From the NCBI GenBank assembly GCA_026027325.1, contig JAMSLZ010000002.1:1550001-1614000 (forward strand): a stretch of DNA of 64,000 nt, in the 5' to 3' direction. The notes beneath the pieces were generated by a model. It saw nothing but the letters and a program-made list of their open reading frames with translations, was not told the DNA's origin and made no database searches. Below are positions 34,000-46,400 of the stretch, piece by piece. This DNA is from Actinomucor elegans (taxonomy: Eukaryota > Mucoromycota > Mucoromycetes > Mucorales > Mucoraceae). The position numbers were made by a program, and so were the translations under genes. Position 1 is the stretch's first letter. Every line of letters starts with the position of its first letter.

Positions 34000-36900
34000 A
34001 ACCAGGTATTTGATTATTACTGCGCCTTAAATAGTTTTACTACATGAGAGTACATAATATGGCTTAGTGATGCTGCCCATCATTAACTTGCTTGGCAGTC
34101 TACTACTTGCACTATTGTGTGCGACTTTTAAATGTCTGCATCTGGTTGACTGACCAGTCAGTATCAGAAAGCATAATTGCATTTACTTTAACCAAGTTTA
34201 TTATAAAATTTGATTGTGCATAATGATGTGTAATACCAAAAAAATGAGAGCCTCCGCAAATCCGAATTTGGTATACCAATATATTGGTTTCAATTCAATA
34301 CTCGTAAGTCAAAGTTTCTATTCAGCTTACTGAATATAGATGACACCCTCGAGACTCTCGCAAATTAGTTTTATATGTGAAGCCAAGCGCTAATTTACCC
34401 TTTGGATTCTACTTTTTAATAACGACTCTCGTAAATTATTAAAGTTTATTTTGAGCATCTACTACTAGAAATCAAATGGGTTACTAAACCAGCAACTGTT
34501 GACATATTATCATTAGATCTGGTCACTTGCTGGATGCTGTTTGTTACCACTGTCAACATCATGATATATTTCTTGTACTTTAGCAGAACGATGGCTTGAT
34601 AGATATGACTTCCCATTTTGAGCATGAACTACGTATCAGATGTGATATTCTAGAGCCTCTTATCTATTATTGTGACATATCAATAGTAACAATAATAATA
34701 ATAATAACAGATAAGAGTAGTAGCAATAATGGTAATAACAGTACCAAACAAAACTGATAATAGTTGACTAGAATAGAGAGCATACAAAAGATGCCAGATT
34801 AGAGGCATCTAGAGAACCTAACTCTATTTTTGAATAGACATTATTTATAAAGGACTTTGAGGATATTTTCTATTTTTTGTATAACAATTATCTACAAGAA
34901 TAACCAACCACACATTGTATATTTTATTGTAAGAATTTACTGTCTTATCCGCTTTACCTCCCACTTGCAGATGCATCCTCATCCTCAGTACAAGCAAAGC
35001 CAGCAAATATTTATGTATAATCCATGATGTTACATGTTGATTTACCGAATGGTACACTCTCCATCCAACTTTTTTAATATACTAATCCTTTCTTGAATAT
35101 AGAAAGACTGCGACACGTACTATAACATTCCCAATGCATAAAAAAAAAATAGAAACATGTCCAGCAAGACAAAAAAAAAATTAGAGGAACACAGATGTTG
35201 CTATGCCTAAAACAACTTCTTTATACGAACAAAGAAGGATGGGGCACTCCTCTATGTAGAAGATCGCTTATGAAGGGTATCACAGCATTAGAAAGACGAT
35301 TTTAATTTTACCTTGAGCCGCCACACATCACGAAGAGGTAGGATAAGGCGTATCAAACAATTGCTGTGAGAGGAGGATTATATTATTATTTATTGTGAGT
35401 GTATACTGATTGTATGGATGGGAAGACTGATCGATAGTTGTATAACCATGAAATACTCTTAATCGATAATAATACCTTAAACTGGTCGTATATGCGTTGA
35501 GCTTCGGGTTGACTCTTTGACGCTAATGCTTAGTGGTATTACCTAATTTTACAGCAGATATTTGTTTTTAAAGTTTCTTGAATGTATTCAGTAGAAAGTA
35601 GTCTTCGACTAATCGGAGAATGTATCATTGATAATGATCGAGACATGATCATTTTTCTCTGCTTGTCTTTTGATCACTTGGATGGGTTCAGTTTATTCGA
35701 TTTCTTGTTCGATAGATGTGATAGACATTTTATCGTAGTTTGTAGTGTTGTTTTCTTCATCGAGGTTTATGAGATGATTATCATTGACTTTGATTATTGG
35801 ACTAATAATCTACACTGGACCATTAGTTATTTGGGGAACAGCAATGGTAGTGTTTATGTCGAATGGATTGGTGGCATATATGCATTCAAAAGATCGATAA
35901 CTTAGCTAAAAATACAAAATATTCGCATAGTAATTGTTGTGTACGTAGGTAGAAAGAAGATTATAATAGGAGAACAGAAGAATAATATCAAAACTGTGGT
36001 AAATCTTTTATTGATCAAAATTCAATTTTTTGAAATATTTTTCTAATCAGCTAAGAGCTCATCCTTTTATACTTTTCAGCTTGCTGTGGTTGACTAATGA
36101 TGTTGTGGGTATACATAAGCTAGTAGTTTGTTGACTGCGCTGCTCATAGTGACTTGCTGATATTCCAAGATGATGATGATGGCCGACATACTGCGGTGCC
36201 AGATCGAACTGCAAATAAAGGTAAGCATTTTATCTCGGTATAACACTCGATTATGAATTCTGTCTTTTACTGCTATTCTTGTTTTATAATATAGAGTGAT
36301 AATTATACAGTTGCTCATATTCTGGATTTGGGTAATAATGAGTTGCATCTTCAAGCTATTCATAAAGATGGGCATATGGCTATCAATGCCTATATAACCT
36401 CTTCTTTACTGATATAATCATGAGCGTTTACAACAATAATAATAATTGATTTTTTTATTATACTTTATTAAAAAGTCAAGAAAATTTGTAATATCAAGGT
36501 ATAATGGCTGTTTTAGTTAATGCTTGAGAGTGTTTTTTCTTTATTAACAGGGAAGAGAATAAAAAGTCAAGGTGCAGAGAACAAGTATCAAGGAGTCTAT
36601 TTACAATAGGTATAAATATATCATTACAAACATTGGGATTTAACTTATAAATCCAATGCAAAACAAGATAAGGTAAAAAAAAAAAAAAAAGTGGTGACAA
36701 CAACGTAGAATAATATAATAACTTATATATGAAATATTATGTTAACAACTGGTTCCAATAATATCCTTCTCCAGATAACTACCGAATGTCTTCTTTCTAA
36801 GAGCAACCAGTTAAATGAGACAAGATAAATAGGACCAAGCCAGATGTAACGATATTTGAATATAGTTTTCTTATATTTTTCTTTGTTCTCTTTCACAAGC

Positions 36901-37385
36901 TCCAAATAAACGGACCTAATCTTTTAACTAAGATTTTAACAGAGCTTCTTCTTTGTCCCTTGAAGTAACCAGACAAAAAATTGGAATTAAAATTCACTAT
37001 TCAAATCACCTTAGAGTATTGAATACTTGTGTTTTTCTTATCGGTAATGGGCAAAATATAATATGAAAATAACACTTTTGATCCAATTGATAGCAGTAAG
37101 ATAGAGTATAATCAATGAGATAACTCACTTGAAAGTAGAGATATGATAACCCTTTCGATCGGGATAACGGAATCGACATTTCGATTCCTTTTATATAAAA
37201 TATGTCCCTTTTTGAGACTCTCTTGAACATTCGTTCGTCGGTGTTTCATTTATTTTTGATGACTTCACTCTTGATGATGACGACATTAAAATGTACCGCA
37301 ACATCCAATCAGAAGAACGTTATCACGTGATTGAATTTGAAATATTTACATTTTTATACTTTTGCATAATTCACAGGCAAGAAAC
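34000..37385. other. Long AT-rich intergenic region (3.4 kb)
   Basis: No firm gene. ATA-triplet repeats occur near 34690-34710. An open frame at 35582-35905 has biased, Asp/Phe/Ile-rich composition without domains and is not called. At 36170-36418 a possible spliced 57-residue frame is discussed in the findings. A 16-nt A run occurs near 36676. Confidence 0.5.
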
Positions 37386-37457
37386 GCCTTTATAGCTCAG
37401 TGGTAGAGCGCTTGTCTTGTAAACAAGAGGTCCGTTGTTCAATCCAGCGTGGAGGCA
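37386..37457 (+). tRNA. tRNA-Thr, anticodon TGT (reads ACA)
   Basis: Intronless 72-nt tRNA. The acceptor stem GCCTTTA pairs with TGGAGGC (two G-T pairs), with discriminator A at 37457. The A box TAGCTCAGTGG and B box GTTCAATCC are both present. The anticodon stem CTTGT/ACAAG closes the loop CTTGTAA, giving anticodon TGT. The T stem CGTTG pairs with CAGCG around loop TTCAATC. A run of eight T at about 37460 would terminate RNA polymerase III. CCA is not encoded, as normal for a eukaryotic nuclear tRNA. Confidence 0.95.
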
Positions 37458-37807
37458 ACTTTTTTTTCATATCCACAATATATGTGGTGTGTGTAGACAT
37501 GTGTGTTAGTACTTTTGTTATCGAATTCACCCTTTAGAAATTTCTGCATTTATAGAACAATACCATTATTTGTCGATATGTTGAGAAGTAAATGATGATA
37601 ACTCACTATCAAGAAGTTATTGTTAATGAATATATAAATAGTTAATAGAACAATGTGAATTAAAGAACGCAAAAATAAAGTGCTAATTTATACTAATCAA
37701 CTGGTAACCATACCATATGAATATCTTGCTAAATTGTTCAAAAACCGCGGCGGATATAATCATTAATTCAATTAGAATTATCATAATTCATGTTCAATTA
37801 CTTTATT
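37458..37807. other. Short intergenic gap after the tRNA
   Basis: Contains the T-run terminator of the tRNA, then AT-rich sequence with no recognisable feature. Confidence 0.5.
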
Positions 37808-38477
37808 TTAATATTGAGCTATGCAAAGCTGAGCTATATGATACGTGGACATGACCAAATATTCAAGCTTACTCTCTGTAGCGTTAATAACAAATTTGTC
37901 GAATGCAATGGCTGCATCAGAAATAAAGAACATAGTTACACCTAGAGTTAAAAGGCTGTTATTGTTCAAGTAAGCAAAATACACCATGGTTGTAATGACA
38001 ATAATATAGACGAGCACTGCGATCAACATGACATATCCACCTTGATTGAAGATCTCTTTGTAAATATACGAGTAATACGAAGAGGCAAGGAGAACGAGAA
38101 ACATGAGTAAAGTATTATTCTGTTTTGTAGTCCTTGCGTTGTAAAACACGAAAATGTAAAAGATATGTGCAGTTAAAAACGAAGATAATCCGCATATGAA
38201 CATGAGCTCTCCGTCAAACATAAGAAATATATCTCCCAGCAGCGAAAATAATAAGCCTATGTAGTTTGAATAAATTGACAGTCGACTTCATAACGTATAT
38301 TACTTTACCGTACATCTTGTTCTTGCTTTTATTTGTTTTATCGCTTACTGCCTCACTGGAAGCACCAATGATTAGAATAGTCGTCAAAGGCTTCACAAAA
38401 TATTTAAACAGTACATTGTTTGAGTAAATCAAATAATGATATACTATAGAAGATACAATGACCAAAGGATTATACAT
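37808..38477 (-). CDS. YhhN/TMEM86-family membrane protein (lysoplasmalogenase-like)
   Basis: Two exons, 38309-38477 and 37808-38256, with a 52-nt intron; 205 residues. About seven to eight hydrophobic segments. Conserved family pieces in order: KPLTTILI near residue 29; GLLFSLLGDIFLMF formed across the splice; LTAHIFYIFVF; and VTMFFISDAAIAFDKF followed by STYHIAQ near the end. The paired Asp of GDIFL and SDAAIA are the conserved acids of the family. Mammalian TMEM86 proteins hydrolyse lysoplasmalogens in the ER; many other YhhN members have no assigned substrate, so activity here is inferred. A start at 38477 gives a hydrophobic N terminus as expected. Confidence 0.82.
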
Positions 38478-39616
38478 TTTGTTATAGGATAAAAGAAAAT
38501 TTACAGTTCTGACATTTATACTAGAAAAAAAAAACTTTAAAAAAGTTCATTTCATGACTAAGATTTAAATAGCAAAAATAAGAAATAACATTTGTAACAC
38601 AGAAGCAATTAGTTTCTATTGCTCTGACAATCTTAATGCATTACACAAACTATGCTGTGAACATAAAAGTGCAAAGAGCATGCGTCTTGATCTTATCGAA
38701 TGGCACTAGCAGAGCGCGCTCAATTGTAATCTAATCAAGGTCAACTTGATACATAGGATGCATGTCGGCAATAACTGTAGTTTCGGTACTCTAATAATGA
38801 TAAACAGCTTTTCACTTCCAAACTAACATTCTTGCTCTTATAGAGCTATTACTGCACTACTGGCAAAGTGCACTGTTCTTCCATTGAGAAATGCTATCTG
38901 TGAGAATGTTGTAGTCTCTCATATGGGTTTGTCTAGGTTACACTGAACATCTTGGGTACGACGACGCATAGCTTTCATCCAAAAAGTTTTAGCTGGGTAT
39001 TACCGTATAGTTGTGACTAGTTGTAATTACCACTAAGAAACTACTGCCAAGCTTATGAATAATAAAAGCCGAACAACAGTCATTTTATTTCAGTCTCACT
39101 GGCTACACGTGTATTTAACTATTCATAAACCATTGTCAAAGACACATTTCAGGATGAACTAGAATCATCTGTTTAAATTAGAAATACTGTTACAGTACTA
39201 TGTTCCTTATTACTGAGTTAACCCAGGATATAGTAGTCGATGAAGTATTCCCCGCTTTTACCATTGTGTTAAATATAAGCCAAAAGTTAGCAAATGAGTT
39301 GGAATCGAGAAGGATCTTTTCCAAAAGTCTAGTTCAGCTCTTTTAAATTTGACTATCTGACATATTTGACTAGAGAGACCTTACCAACAGGCTCTTGTTA
39401 ACTGTCTATTTTTACACTCGGACTGATCTTCCAGATTCTATGGGATCTTTGAGCTGGATTAGGCAGAGTAGATTCATTATTATAGCTGTATATTTTTAAA
39501 GAAAAAAATAAAGAAAAAAAAAAAGAACATCCAAACAACAACTCTGTCAAAGATAGCTTTGTGAATTAACCTCTGTTCGTTTAATAAATTGATGAGCTAA
39601 ACGAAATCTATTTATT
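38478..39616. other. AT-rich intergenic region, no gene seen
   Basis: Lies upstream of the YhhN gene and downstream of the NatB subunit gene. No repeats, RNA genes or reading frames could be supported. Confidence 0.45.
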
Positions 39617-42600
39617 TTATAATTTCTGTACACGTCTATCGATATCTTCAGAGAGTAGAGTAGTAGACAGACTCCAGCTTTGAATCATGGCCTTAACATG
39701 ATTGTTTAATAAAGTTTGATTTTCTTTAGTCTTAAGGCAGGCAACAGTACGATCCGAATCAATGATGTCTTTGCATAGCTTCTTTTGTAATTGAACTCTA
39801 AATAACTCTTTGCCGTTATGAGCAATGGTTTGAGTTTGTTGCAATGACGCTTTGGCAGCAGCCTGAAGGTCAACCAAGCTAGCCATCTAACAGACAGTGT
39901 CAGTATGTTTGTTTCATAAATATATAAGCACTTACAAAGGGATCCGACTTGGCCTTTTCAATATTCTTTCTCTTAGCTTCTTTGCTGCTTAACCCAAGTG
40001 CGCGATTGATCATCTCAATCAAGACAGAACCATAATTGAAAGCCTACAAAAAAGTTATCAAAACGGCATAAACTAATATAATGAATTATATTACCTCTAA
40101 GCAAGTAGATAGCTTATGGAAGGTATTCCAGCAAAGAGTTTGATCCGAAAATTCATCCAACTTACTCACTACAAATAATGAATACACTGCCTTAATATAC
40201 TAACAGCTTACTTACGTTCATCCTGCAGTATAGTAGTAGCATTCTTCAATTCTTTTGTTGCATCTTTTGAGTCCTTGATCAATACTAAAGCGTTGGTCAA
40301 GTTGGATACATAACGAGCCAACCAAAACTCTGGTACAGTAATATCATTCTTGATTTGCTCACGCTCCAGCACCTGGTTTAATCCACCAGCCAATGCAGCC
40401 AAATCTCTACCAGAATCTTTGGTTTCACATACCACGCTTAAAATAGTGAGAATATAAGAAATGACTTGAACCCAGCTAGTGTTAGTACTAGTGGTAGGTT
40501 TGCAAAGTTGTTCGGCTGTGGGTTCATTTTCGGCATTGCAATTAATGAATACCTTAAAGTCTCGATTATCTGAGCGAGCAGCAATGAAAGTATCATCATA
40601 GGCAATATGTGAAACATCTTGCTCTTGAAAGAATTGGACAGCATATTTTGTTTGGAAGGAAGAATGAGTATAATCAAGACGAATAAGTTCTGTTTGGCTG
40701 ATGGATTGTTGTAGCGAAGTGTCCAAACGACGACGGAACTCAATAAATTCTTGAATCTATACAGTGATTTAATTGACTGAAATGTATTAATATTTGTATG
40801 ATATTCTTACCTTGGAGAAAGTGCCATATTGATAGGCCTTCACCAGCATCTCAGGTGTCTAATCAAAATATTTAGTTTCTATTGTATTCTACCATGTAAG
40901 ACACTTACTTCTACTTCATTGCTTTTGTAAATGGATAAAGAGTCGTGCAACAAGGTTTCTAGTTCGTCAATACAACCGAGAGAAGCAAACTTGTCGGTAA
41001 AGTAGTGGCTAGAATAAATCAAAAAGGTATAAACATATTTTGTTTGAGAAAAAACAATCTTTGGCTCACTTACATCATGGTATCAAACTGTATTTGCTTG
41101 ATTTCCATTGTTCTATAAATTTCAAAGGGACGCTTGTATACACCTATATACAACGTTAATCCTAATATCGCATTTGCTTCATTAAACCAACGTTACCAAG
41201 CATAGTATACATGCGCACCAAGATCAACTTGATTTGGAAGTTATGAATACTCTTTACCAAAGCAATTTCAAGTAATGAAACGGCTTGAATCAAGAAACTG
41301 GCTTGCTTGTGCTCACGATACAAATCTAACAACAAATATGCGGCCAAAATAACAAACTCATCACCATACTGCATTTCTGTCTTTTCGAGTTCTTTACCCA
41401 AAGGTAAAGCATCTTGATACTGCTTCCATAATTCATCAACAATAACAAGTGATTGCTGGATATCACTGGTAGGATTCAGACCGAGGAATCGTTCTAATTT
41501 GCGGATATTGGCGTTCTTGTAGATGTTTTTGATTTTCTCGGTTTCAGATGATTGGATGGTTTGTTTAAGACTTTCAATAAAAGTCTTTGCTTTACTACTA
41601 TCAGATCTCAAGAACAAAACATATGATTGAAGATCTTCAAAGGCACAATTCTTGGATCCAAAGCGAGAAAAGTAGGACACGATATGTTCTAAAACCACCT
41701 TTTCATCTAAATATGAGTGTTAGATTTGCTTTTTGTTTACTAAAAAAGTCAAGCTCTACCTCTTTTGCCAATCTTGTATAATCTAGCGTCCAAGTCCAGT
41801 TCTGCCAAAAAGGGTCCGCGTTTCAACAACTTGCTCTCCAATACAGCCTTTTGAGAACTCTCTACCAACTTTTCAGCATCGGCAATGATACCTTCTTGTT
41901 TCTCAACAATTAACGCATCTACAGCTTCAAAATAGGCTAACCAGTGAAACCAATCATCCGCATTTTCATTCAACAAGGCTTCTTGACTCATGGCCAACAC
42001 CAAATCCCATCGCTTATTCTCACGCAGCAATTCAGATTTGATTTGACGTACCTCAGGGTCACGTAAAGACTTTTGACCCAACTCAGAATCCATCAACAAT
42101 TTCAATGCCTGCTCGCTCTTTTTCTGATCCAATAAGATCAACAAGTAAAGACGCATATGTTCCACTTCTTCTAAACGGTTTTCCTCAAGCGCTTTTGCCA
42201 TCATACGTTCAGCGAGCACATAAGAAAGTGCATTGGTGGAGCCCTGTAATACCAAGGACATGATAGCCCAAAACAAATACTTGTTTTGTTTAAAAACACG
42301 GTGTAATTTGACAGCAGCTGCTTGCTGACCCTTGAAGTCGTTATTACGAACCATAGCCATAAACCAATGGTTACCAAACTCTTCGTTTTTAGGTTGTATG
42401 TTGGCTGCATTTTCGTACAGTTCAACGATAACAGAATCTGATAAAACAAGGCTTATTGAGTCAAGCGTGAAGATTTAGTTTTTTTTTCTTGCTCAGATAC
42501 ATACGTTTACCAAGTTCTTTTAAAGCCATTGTCAGCGCTTGCAAAGTGGCTTCGTCAGTAGGAATGACTTTTTTCACTTGTTCACATAACTCAAGTGCTT

Positions 42601-42910
42601 CTTGTTCCTTATTGGAACGCACAAGAACAAGAGCTTTCAATGCCTAATACTTGAAGAGTAAGCTATTGATCTTGAGTGATTAAATCTTTGCTTTTTACCT
42701 TAACCAAGGGCCAATCGGGACTCTTTTTCAATAGTTTTGTACAATGTTGGAGAGCGATTCTATTTTGACCTTCGTCAAGTGCCTCTGAAATAGAGAAAAA
42801 AAAAGTTAGAAAATATTCGTCGTCAAAGGTATCTTCTTCTTTTTCTTTTTTCGGGTAGTCTTACCGTAAAGAGGTCTTAATTTCTTTTCTGTTGCGTAAT
42901 CTAAAGCCAT
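39617..42910 (-). CDS. NatB N-terminal acetyltransferase auxiliary subunit (NAA25/Mdm20)
   Basis: Ribosome-anchoring subunit of NatB, which acetylates proteins starting Met-Asp, Met-Glu, Met-Asn and Met-Gln. Twelve exons: 42865-42910, 42699-42784, 42643-42505, 42437-41760, 41706-41197, 41143-41074, 41008-40909, 40858-40811, 40756-40216, 40168-40095, 40043-39936 and 39886-39617. Introns are 47-80 nt and the phase is continuous; 889 residues. The N-terminal half is TPR-like helical hairpins (PDWPLVKALKALVLVRSNK, EALELCEQ, YLLILLDQKKSEQALKLL). The central YRTMEIKQIQFDTM is the family hallmark (usual form LDIKHIQ-DT). The C-terminal half is helical. Length is close to yeast Mdm20 (about 800) and human NAA25 (about 970). 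The catalytic NAA20 subunit is not in the window. Confidence 0.9.
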
Positions 42911-43484
42911 GACAGCGTGTAGAATGGTTACTGACAAAAGTACACGCGAACCCTACCAAAGCCAGTCAAAATATATAAATGCCAGTAACGGATGGCCCGC
43001 GCTATGTCGGCCCTCAATTTTAATTATTGGGTATCGGAAATTTAAAAAAGTTATGCTGCTGTTGCTGCCTACTACTACAACAGGATCATACCTATATATA
43101 TTTAACAAGAAAGAGAACTTTTTACTAATATATCCATCATATTATATTGTAAAAATTTGTTTGTCATTTTCACCATACGCTCGAATTGTTGATAAAAAAC
43201 TGATTTTAGAAATTTTAAAGTGCACTTATAACCCTAATAATTTATAAATATTTGTCTAATTACCGATATTTAAAAAATCATATCTGTATCAACACATCCT
43301 ATTTAAAATAAGCTGTTATATCCATTAATACCCTATATTTAACTGCGGAACAGTGAATTAATTCTATCTATAATGAAATATAGACATATATTATATCTTT
43401 TATAGCCAAGTTAGAGGGACATGAATCTGCACTTGGATATTATAGAAGTCAATTAAATGATTTACGATATAAACATGTATGTCT
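42911..43484. other. Intergenic region upstream of the NatB subunit gene
   Basis: About 570 bp, very AT-rich. Serves as the NAA25 promoter and the 3' flank of the F-box gene. No recognisable sites. Confidence 0.45.
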
Positions 43485-46400
43485 TTATTGAATGTCAGGA
43501 GAAGACTTTTTTGGTTTTCTGCTTCCACGACTAAGAATAGATTTTGTATTTCGAGCAGTCCATCGTTGTTTAACCTTATCAGTTATAGTATCAATATAAT
43601 TCATGCAATCATGTTCTTTGCAAAAGTCCATTATGGCCTCGAGTGACTGTTCTTCCTATAATAATAATTAGTATAATAACAAAGTCATAATTTGACGCCC
43701 ACTTACTGTAGGGACTGTTAATATCTGTGGTCCACTCTCAAAGGAGATCCTAATCAGCAAAGGTCTTTTACTCTTTTTGATGGGTTTAGCCATAGGGGAA
43801 ATCGAAGGAGATTCGGGCAATTGCTGTGGCTGTGACTGTGGCTGTGATTGTGGCTGTTGAAGTTGTTGCTGCAGTGGCTGAAGCTGTAAAGGGTCAGAGA
43901 TTAAATCTGATATATGATCATGCTCTACAATAACAGTAGGGGTCTCACTAGCAGCAGGAGCCTCAATAGTAGTAGGATTACCAATAACAGGAGTAGCAAT
44001 ATTAGCAGTGGTAGTAGTAATAGCGGGACCATCAAAAGCAGCAAAAGCAGCAGGAGAAATGGAATTAGTGGCAGTGGTAGCGGCATGCGTTGAAGATGAA
44101 AATGGTAGCAAATCATTAGTTGTATCATCAACCGATATTAAAATATCGTTATCTTGTATTTTTTGTGCTTGCTTTTGTTCAGCATCTGTGACTGTACCAG
44201 ATATAGTCTCTACGAAACGTACAGGTTTGGGTATATTGTTGTCATTAGTGGTATCGTTTGCTATTTCTTGATTCAGGGGCCAGTCTAGCACCTCAAAAGA
44301 GGGGGACTTGATAGGGTTAGTTTCACTAGGAACACGAACATGACCCGTTGAAGGATTAGAATTGATGTTTAAATCATTCATAGACTCCCATACATCATCA
44401 CCTTTACGAGTATGTTTAGTGTGAGTGTTTGAAGAATCTTTAGTGTCAATTAGTAATATAGAACTAGCAGCAGGAGCAGCAACTTGTTGAGCTGAAGGTG
44501 GAGGAGAGGGAGTTGTGCTTGTTCTTTGTGGAGTGGATGTTCTACTTCCAACAGTAGTTCTTTGTTGACGAGAAAAAGTACGTTGATTGGACGAAGTTAA
44601 CGAAGACCATTCTTTTTTGGCTGCTTTACTCTTAGTTGCTACAAAAAAAAAAATTAACAAATGATCCATTATATCTTTATAGAGGCCTACCTTCAGTATC
44701 AAATTCGTTTTGCCAACTACTCTTTGTAGTTACGATAGTAGTGGTAGATACATCTTTGCGATTTTCCCAATCTTTAGCATTAACCCATTTCGATTGGTCT
44801 CGGGGGGCAGGTTGGACATTTCTCATAGAAGGCTTTTCTTGATCGTCATGGACCTTGATAGTGACACTCTCTTTTTCATTCCAAGTCACACTGGCGTCTG
44901 AACTAACTACAGAATCTGAACGCGGACGTGATATTCTTGTATTTTTTGTAGATGGAACAATGTGCCGATAGCCACTGGTTCGATTTGACCTGCTAGTACC
45001 CTGGACATCTTCTTTTAAAGCAGAGAACGACATTAAAGGAGGAGAACTTTGGATAAGATTAGATGTATTAGTACCATCAATGAAAGCAGGGTACTCTTCA
45101 TCAGAAGAAGTAACAGAAATAGCACGCGATTCACGATCGCGACGTGTGGGGCGAGAGTGATTGACTTGATCTTGCATAGGTACATCGGTATTTTCTCCAG
45201 AGAGGGGGATCCAGCCATTGTCTTCCTGCTTCCAGTAAGTGGTAGACTTTTGTTCTTCGAGAACCTCTTTCACAAAACCTTGTTTCTCGGCATCTTCCCA
45301 AGGAATTATGTTGTTGCAATCGCCCCAACCTTCACTCTCTGTAACAGCAGGGCTGTTCCCATTATATGCGAGTTTCATATTTTTTTTGGATTTTACCGCA
45401 TAAGGCTTCTCCAAATCTTTTTGATTCCATCGATCACTATACGTTTCTTCAGAATAGTTACTCCAAGCACCACTGGTTTGCTGCTGCTGTTGCTGTGCTG
45501 CAGTGAAAGAGAATGGTTTTGGGGTGGCATTGTTAGATTTGAAGGGTAATGTTGGTGTTGATGTGGTGTTCCAGTGATTATTGGTTGCTGCTTCCCAGCC
45601 ACCCAATTTCATTTCATGTTGTCCAGATTCTGAAAGCGTGTTGCTCCAAGCAGTCGTACTAGAAGTTTTGATGTATTCTTCCTCTTCTTTATCGTTAATT
45701 ACATAGTCAAAGTCATCTTCCATTTCTTCCTCTTCTTCCTCATAGTCAGCAATTGTCTTATCATCAGAAGTATTATCGCGCTCATAGGTATCATCAGAGC
45801 CAGACTCTCCGCTAGTTGCTATATTTGATGATGAGGCCGAGTTTTCTTTGGTAAATGGAGGGTAATCAGGAAGTTTGGGGTTTGTGACAACGGCATTATT
45901 TAGCTTATAGTCATCGGACCAGATGGCAGGCGTGGTGGGTCTTTGTTCAGTTGGTGTAATTTTTAAAGCGTCTAATCGACTGACTGACTTTTTTGAACTG
46001 TAATCTATTGAACACCAATTTAGATTCTGTGCATTAGAAAAACTGCTCATATATTCTTACCAAGTGGAGAAGGATTGTATGGGAGTTGCTCTTTGTGAAG
46101 ACGCGTTGCTTCCTCAGCCTATATATCACAGCGATTAATACATTTGTTTTACTGAGAAAACTGATATAAAATACCTCTTCCTCCTTTACTACTTGATCAA
46201 ATAAAGCCTCTAAAACTTCTAGTGACATACTGAGCTTTTTAGCTAACAAAATTATTTGTCTACTTGTCAGAAATCTTTCTGTGGGAGGATTGTGTAGTTC
46301 TGGATCGGTAGAATGAGATAACGCATCGAGTGAACGACGATTTAGAAGAAGAGATGTCTTTCCATGGTCTTCATTGAATGTACCAATCACTGATTGTAGT

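Noticed and set aside
35582..35905. A 107-codon plus-strand open frame.
   Set aside because: Asp/Ile/Phe-rich low-complexity composition, no domain and no promoter or terminator sign.
43925..44131. A Leu-rich open frame inside the F-box gene tail.
   Set aside because: Alternate-frame reading of Gln/Thr/Ala-rich codons on the same strand; an artefact of codon repeats.
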